A stretch of DNA of 32,887 nt from Actinomycetota bacterium. Its GTDB lineage: Bacteria > Actinomycetota > Actinomycetes > Nanopelagicales > Nanopelagicaceae. The position numbers were made by a program, and so were the translations under genes. Location of the stretch: NCBI GenBank assembly GCA_010031635.1, contig RGZI01000010.1, positions 1 through 32,887 on the forward strand, read 5' to 3'. The number at the start of each line of letters is the position of its first letter. The stretch's first letter is position 1. Below the pieces are notes generated by a model. That model saw only the letters and a list, made by a program, of their open reading frames with translations. It searched no databases and had not been told where the DNA came from. Positions 29,837 to 32,887 of the stretch are shown here, piece by piece.

Positions 29837-31798
29837 TTGAAATTTCAAAATACCAGGAAACGATCTCGCACTAATTGCGTCAGGATATTCTCTTCCCTAC
29901 TAATTTTTCTTTCTTTTATTCTCCCAACTTCACCAGTTGCATATGCGGTTTGTCCGGGCCCAACAGCAGAAACCTGGTTGCCTGATGGGACTTTAAATCC
30001 AGCGCTTCCTCCCCAAATTGACGCATATGTAGCCTGCGTAGAGGCGGAGAACCGAGCAAGGTATGCAGAAAACGCAGCAGCTGATGCTGCAGCAGCGGCC
30101 TCATACCAGGCGCAAACCCAAGCGGCTGCACAAGCGGAAGCGCAAGCAGCAGCACAAGCAGCTGCTGCAAAGGAAGCAGCTTCGCACAACGCAAAAGATG
30201 TCGCTCAAATTGCTTCACTAACAGACGAGGTCAAAAAATTAAGCGAGGAATTATCGGCTCTGAAATCCAAACTGGCAGAACAAACAATTATCGCTGAGAA
30301 AACTAAATCTCAGGCAGCCGAAATCGAAAAACTGCAACAATCTTCAAAAAGTAATGATGAAAAATTTACTGAAGCTAATACAAGGTTAACTGAGGCAAGT
30401 AAAAAGATTACTGAGTTGCTTTCAAAAGTTACCTCTACAGAGGCCGAAAAGCAGGAGTTGATCACTGCAAAATCTAAAGAAGCCACAGTTGCTAATATCG
30501 CCAAAATAGCTGATGTGAGCGCAACAGTTGAGGATTCCAAAGGTGTCAAAGTTAGTGCTATCTCCGCTGTCGATTCATCAGGTAAAGATGTTAAAGATGG
30601 AGACGGAAAGGTTGTTTTGCTTGCACCAATAGTAGGCAATGATGGACGAGCCATCAGAACTGCAGATGGGCAAGTGGCTCGTGCTTCCCTGGCAACAACT
30701 TCAAGTGGAGAAGTATTAATAGCGAGTAGCAAGAAAAAAAGTTCAGCCCCGGTAATTGTGATGAATGTTCTATCTGGAGATAATCAGTTACTACTAGGAC
30801 CAGATGGAAAACCTTTAACCACCGCACCAGTTATTAAATCTGGAAATCTTGTTTTCGTTGATGGCAATGGAACTCCAATTATGGTTAAGCCAGTTCTTGG
30901 ACCAAACGGTCAACCAGTTTTGCATGATGGCAAAATTTTGATGACACAGTTGTTAACGACCGGGTCAAATGAAGCATTATTAGATTCATCAGGGGCTCCC
31001 TTGATGATGGTTCCACTTTTGGAATCAAATGGGGTTCCGGTAAAAGCCGGAAATGGAAAAGTTGTTTACGTGCCACCAGTTCTAAATTCAAAAGGAGTAG
31101 TCATCATCGAAGCAAATGGTTCACCAAAATTGGCGCAGCCATTAGCAGATAATGTTGGAAGCATTGCTCTAACTCCAGATGGACAACCATTTGTTGGTCA
31201 ACCACTTGTCACGGATTCAGGTGCAGAGATTCAATTTAAAGGAGCAAATATATTTGTCGGCGCAGTGGGTATGCCGGTCGTGAGTTTCACGGGCAAATCA
31301 GTGAAAAGTGTTGAGGGGTCCAATCTGCAATTTAGTTACAACGGAACAATTGTTGATCAAGATGGCAAGAAATTTTTGGGAACAGACGGACGCGAGATAT
31401 TAATCAACAGTCGTGGGCTGCTATTGAATCCAGCTGGCGATCTTTTGCTCGATCGTAAAGGTAAAGCCGTACGGGTTTCTGAAACTGGAATAATCGTCGA
31501 TGGAAATAGCAAAGAGATTCAATCTTTAGCGGGAAAAGCTTTGACCATTAGTTCAAATAATAAAGTTATTGCTATCAAAATAGCCAGCAAAGAAATTTTT
31601 GCTCCTAATGGTAAAGCTGTCCGAGTTGCACTGAATGGACAATTATTTGATGCAGATGGGTTCCAAATTTTGGCTAGTAATGGAAATCCGATTTACGTGG
31701 ATTCAGTTAAGAAATCATTGGTAGATAGTGCTGGCGGGGCAATCAAGGTAGGGACTGGACAGAAACTTGTTGGCAAGATCGGGAAGGCCACAAACTAA
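29837..31798 (+). CDS. Secreted Ala/Gln-rich coiled-coil protein with Gly/Asn-turn beta-type repeats; function unknown
   Basis: TTG start with SD AGGGGAG; signal peptide (RKRSRTNCVRIFSSLLIFLSFILPTSPVAYA|VC); Ala/Gln/Lys/Glu helical region aa ~68-215; periodic DGK/NGQ-type turns aa ~249-635. Confidence 0.9.
   Translation: MKFQNTRKRSRTNCVRIFSSLLIFLSFILPTSPVAYAVCPGPTAETWLPDGTLNPALPPQIDAYVACVEAENRARYAENAAADAAAAASYQAQTQAAAQAEAQAAAQAAAAKEAASHNAKDVAQIASLTDEVKKLSEELSALKSKLAEQTIIAEKTKSQAAEIEKLQQSSKSNDEKFTEANTRLTEASKKITELLSKVTSTEAEKQELITAKSKEATVANIAKIADVSATVEDSKGVKVSAISAVDSSGKDVKDGDGKVVLLAPIVGNDGRAIRTADGQVARASLATTSSGEVLIASSKKKSSAPVIVMNVLSGDNQLLLGPDGKPLTTAPVIKSGNLVFVDGNGTPIMVKPVLGPNGQPVLHDGKILMTQLLTTGSNEALLDSSGAPLMMVPLLESNGVPVKAGNGKVVYVPPVLNSKGVVIIEANGSPKLAQPLADNVGSIALTPDGQPFVGQPLVTDSGAEIQFKGANIFVGAVGMPVVSFTGKSVKSVEGSNLQFSYNGTIVDQDGKKFLGTDGREILINSRGLLLNPAGDLLLDRKGKAVRVSETGIIVDGNSKEIQSLAGKALTISSNNKVIAIKIASKEIFAPNGKAVRVALNGQLFDADGFQILASNGNPIYVDSVKKSLVDSAGGAIKVGTGQKLVGKIGKATN
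30038..30481 (+). repeat. Low-complexity region encoding Ala/Gln-rich helix and coiled coil
   Basis: AENAAADAAAAASYQAQTQAAAQAEAQAAAQAAAAKEAA encoded by repeated CAAGC/GCAGC units, then heptad-like LTDEVKKLSEELSALKSKLAEQ. Confidence 0.75.
30581..31243 (+). repeat. Protein-level 21-residue repeat block (13+8 turn spacing), ~10 units
   Basis: Turn glycines at aa 249, 257, 270, 278, 291 and 345, 358, 366, then 386, 399, 407, 420, 428, 441, 449, 462, 469, mostly alternating 13 and 8. Confidence 0.75.
31316..31744 (+). repeat. Protein-level ~24-residue repeat block (9+7+8 turn spacing), ~5 units
   Basis: Turns at aa 494, 503, 510, 518, 527, 534, 542, 551, 566, 575, 592, 601, 608, 615 (NGTIVDQDGKKFLGTDGREILIN / SRGLLLNPAGDLLLDRKGKAVRVS / ETGIIVDGNSKEIQSLAGKALTISS ...). 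Confidence 0.65.
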
Positions 31799-31839
31799 TC
31801 AATTCTCTGCTAATTCAGGCTCAAATTGGATTAAAGGGT

Positions 31840-31987
31840 GTGCTCAGGTAGGATTCAATAAGTCCGGGTTACCCCCTGGGCTCATAGCAAGTGGAGTTCA
31901 CTCCCACCGTCTGGCCTCAAGGCATAGCGGTTTGAATGGGTCTCCTCCTGCTTTGCATTCACAGTAGCAAGGGACAGAGGAGCACTT
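31840..31987 (+). promoter_or_regulatory. Putative structured RNA leader of infC-rpmI-rplT
   Basis: Closing helix GTGCTC(31840-31845)/GAGCAC(31980-31985); hairpins CCGGG/CCTGG, GTGGAG-TTCA-CTC(C)CAC and CCG..GCC-TCAA-GGC..CGG; alternative CTCCTC(31942-31947)/GAGGAG(31977-31982) masking the SD. Confidence 0.5.
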
Positions 31988-32584
31988 ATCAGCGCAGAAC
32001 CCCGCATCAACGATCAAATCCGAGTTGCTGCTGTTCGATTAATTGGACCAAATAGCGAACAGATCGGAATCGTCGCAATAGCTGAGGCGATTCAAATGGC
32101 AATTGATGCAGATCTAGATTTAGTCGAGATCGCACCGGAAGCTGATCCACCTGTTTGCAAAATTATGGACTTTGGAAAATTCAAGTACGAGATCGCTCAA
32201 AAAGCGAGAAGTGCGCGAAAGAACCAAACACATGTTTTGATTAAAGAGATGAAGATGCGTCCAAAGATTGATACGCACGATTATGAGACCAAGAAAGCTC
32301 ATATCGAACGTTTCCTTCGCGGCGGGGACAAGGTCAAAGTGACGATGATGTTTCGCGGTCGTGAGCAAGCTCGTCCGGATACCGGTTATCGCTTATTGGT
32401 GAAACTGGCAGAGGATGTAGTTGATTGCGCAACTGTTGAGTTTGCACCAAAACTTGATGGCCGCAACATGGTGATGGTTCTAGCGCCTACAAAGCGCAAG
32501 AACGAAGCAGTTGCTGAAGCAAGAGCAGCTAGACAAGCCGCTCAAAGTTCAGTCGAGAATTCAACCCAGAATTCACCGGAATAG
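31988..32584 (+). CDS. infC: Translation initiation factor IF-3 with ATC start codon
   Basis: ATC at 31988 opens (M)[67 protein letters not shown], the full IF3-N domain, 5 nt after SD AGAGGAG. The track ATG at 32096 would delete much of IF3-N. Confidence 0.92.
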   Translation: MSAEPRINDQIRVAAVRLIGPNSEQIGIVAIAEAIQMAIDADLDLVEIAPEADPPVCKIMDFGKFKYEIAQKARSARKNQTHVLIKEMKMRPKIDTHDYETKKAHIERFLRGGDKVKVTMMFRGREQARPDTGYRLLVKLAEDVVDCATVEFAPKLDGRNMVMVLAPTKRKNEAVAEARAARQAAQSSVENSTQNSPE

Positions 32585-32611
32585 ATTTAAGTAGAAAGCA
32601 GGAGAGTAGAA

Positions 32612-32809
32612 ATGCCAAAGATGAAAACCCACAGTGGGGCAAAGAAGCGGTTCAAGGTAACTGGAACCGGAAAAATTATGCGCGAGCGCGCTGGAAAGCG
32701 CCACCTTCTAGAAGGTAAGAGCTCACGTCGTACACGTCGTCTCTCCGGTGATGTTGTTGCTAACGATGCAACTACAAATACCGCCAAGCGTCTACTCCGT
32801 TTGAAGTAA
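32612..32809 (+). CDS. rpmI: 50S ribosomal protein L35
   Basis: [44 protein letters not shown]. Confidence 0.97.
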   Translation: MPKMKTHSGAKKRFKVTGTGKIMRERAGKRHLLEGKSSRRTRRLSGDVVANDATTNTAKRLLRLK

Positions 32810-32825
32810 GGGAAGGGTGATCTAG

Positions 32826-32887
32826 ATGGCAAGAGTTAAGCGCGGTGTTCATGCCGCAAAGAAGCGTCGTACAACTCTCGAGCGTGC
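32826..32887 (+). CDS. rplT: 50S ribosomal protein L20 (3' truncated by window end)
   Basis: MARVKRGVHAAKKRRTTLER; canonical infC-rpmI-rplT order. Confidence 0.95.
   Translation, partial: MARVKRGVHAAKKRRTTLER

Noticed and set aside
30100-30185. CAAGC/GCAGC-rich stretch considered as a microsatellite or CRISPR-like repeat
   Set aside because: Irregular unit and in-frame Ala/Gln coding explain it; no spacer structure.
30310-30732. 140-aa antisense ORF inside the repeat protein
   Set aside because: Arises from low-complexity composition of the sense gene; sense strand has signal peptide, SD and clear periodicity.
31767-31967. 66-aa ORF between the repeat protein and infC
   Set aside because: Overlaps the repeat-protein end in another frame and covers the structured leader; translation looks non-coding.

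Overview
The window is a compact, low-GC (by eye) actinobacterial chromosome segment made almost entirely of housekeeping operons. The lineage guess (streamlined freshwater Nanopelagicales/acI type) is inference from gene content and order. In order: uvrB(partial)-uvrA-uvrC; rapZ-yvcK-whiA; gap-pgk-tpiA-secG-rbpA; on the minus strand ctaA-tkt-tal-pgi; sufR-sufB-sufD-Rieske-sufC-sufS-sufU-sufT-like followed by an ABC exporter; on the minus strand DUF3099-surf1; fabG-fabI; an unrecognised secreted coiled-coil/repeat protein; infC-rpmI-rplT(partial). I found no tRNA, rRNA, CRISPR, IS element or phage. Items most worth a second look: (1) the secreted 653-aa protein at 29837-31798, which has two different internal repeat periodicities (a 21-residue 13+8 pattern and a ~24-residue pattern); (2) a structured leader upstream of infC, which appears to start with ATC and whose Shine-Dalgarno can pair with two alternative upstream segments; (3) a perfect CAAC-N6-GTTG SufR-type operator overlapping the sufR start codon in the 59-bp sufR/ctaA intergenic region; (4) an ABC exporter appended to the suf operon; (5) two convergent gene pairs whose coding sequences overlap tail to tail.
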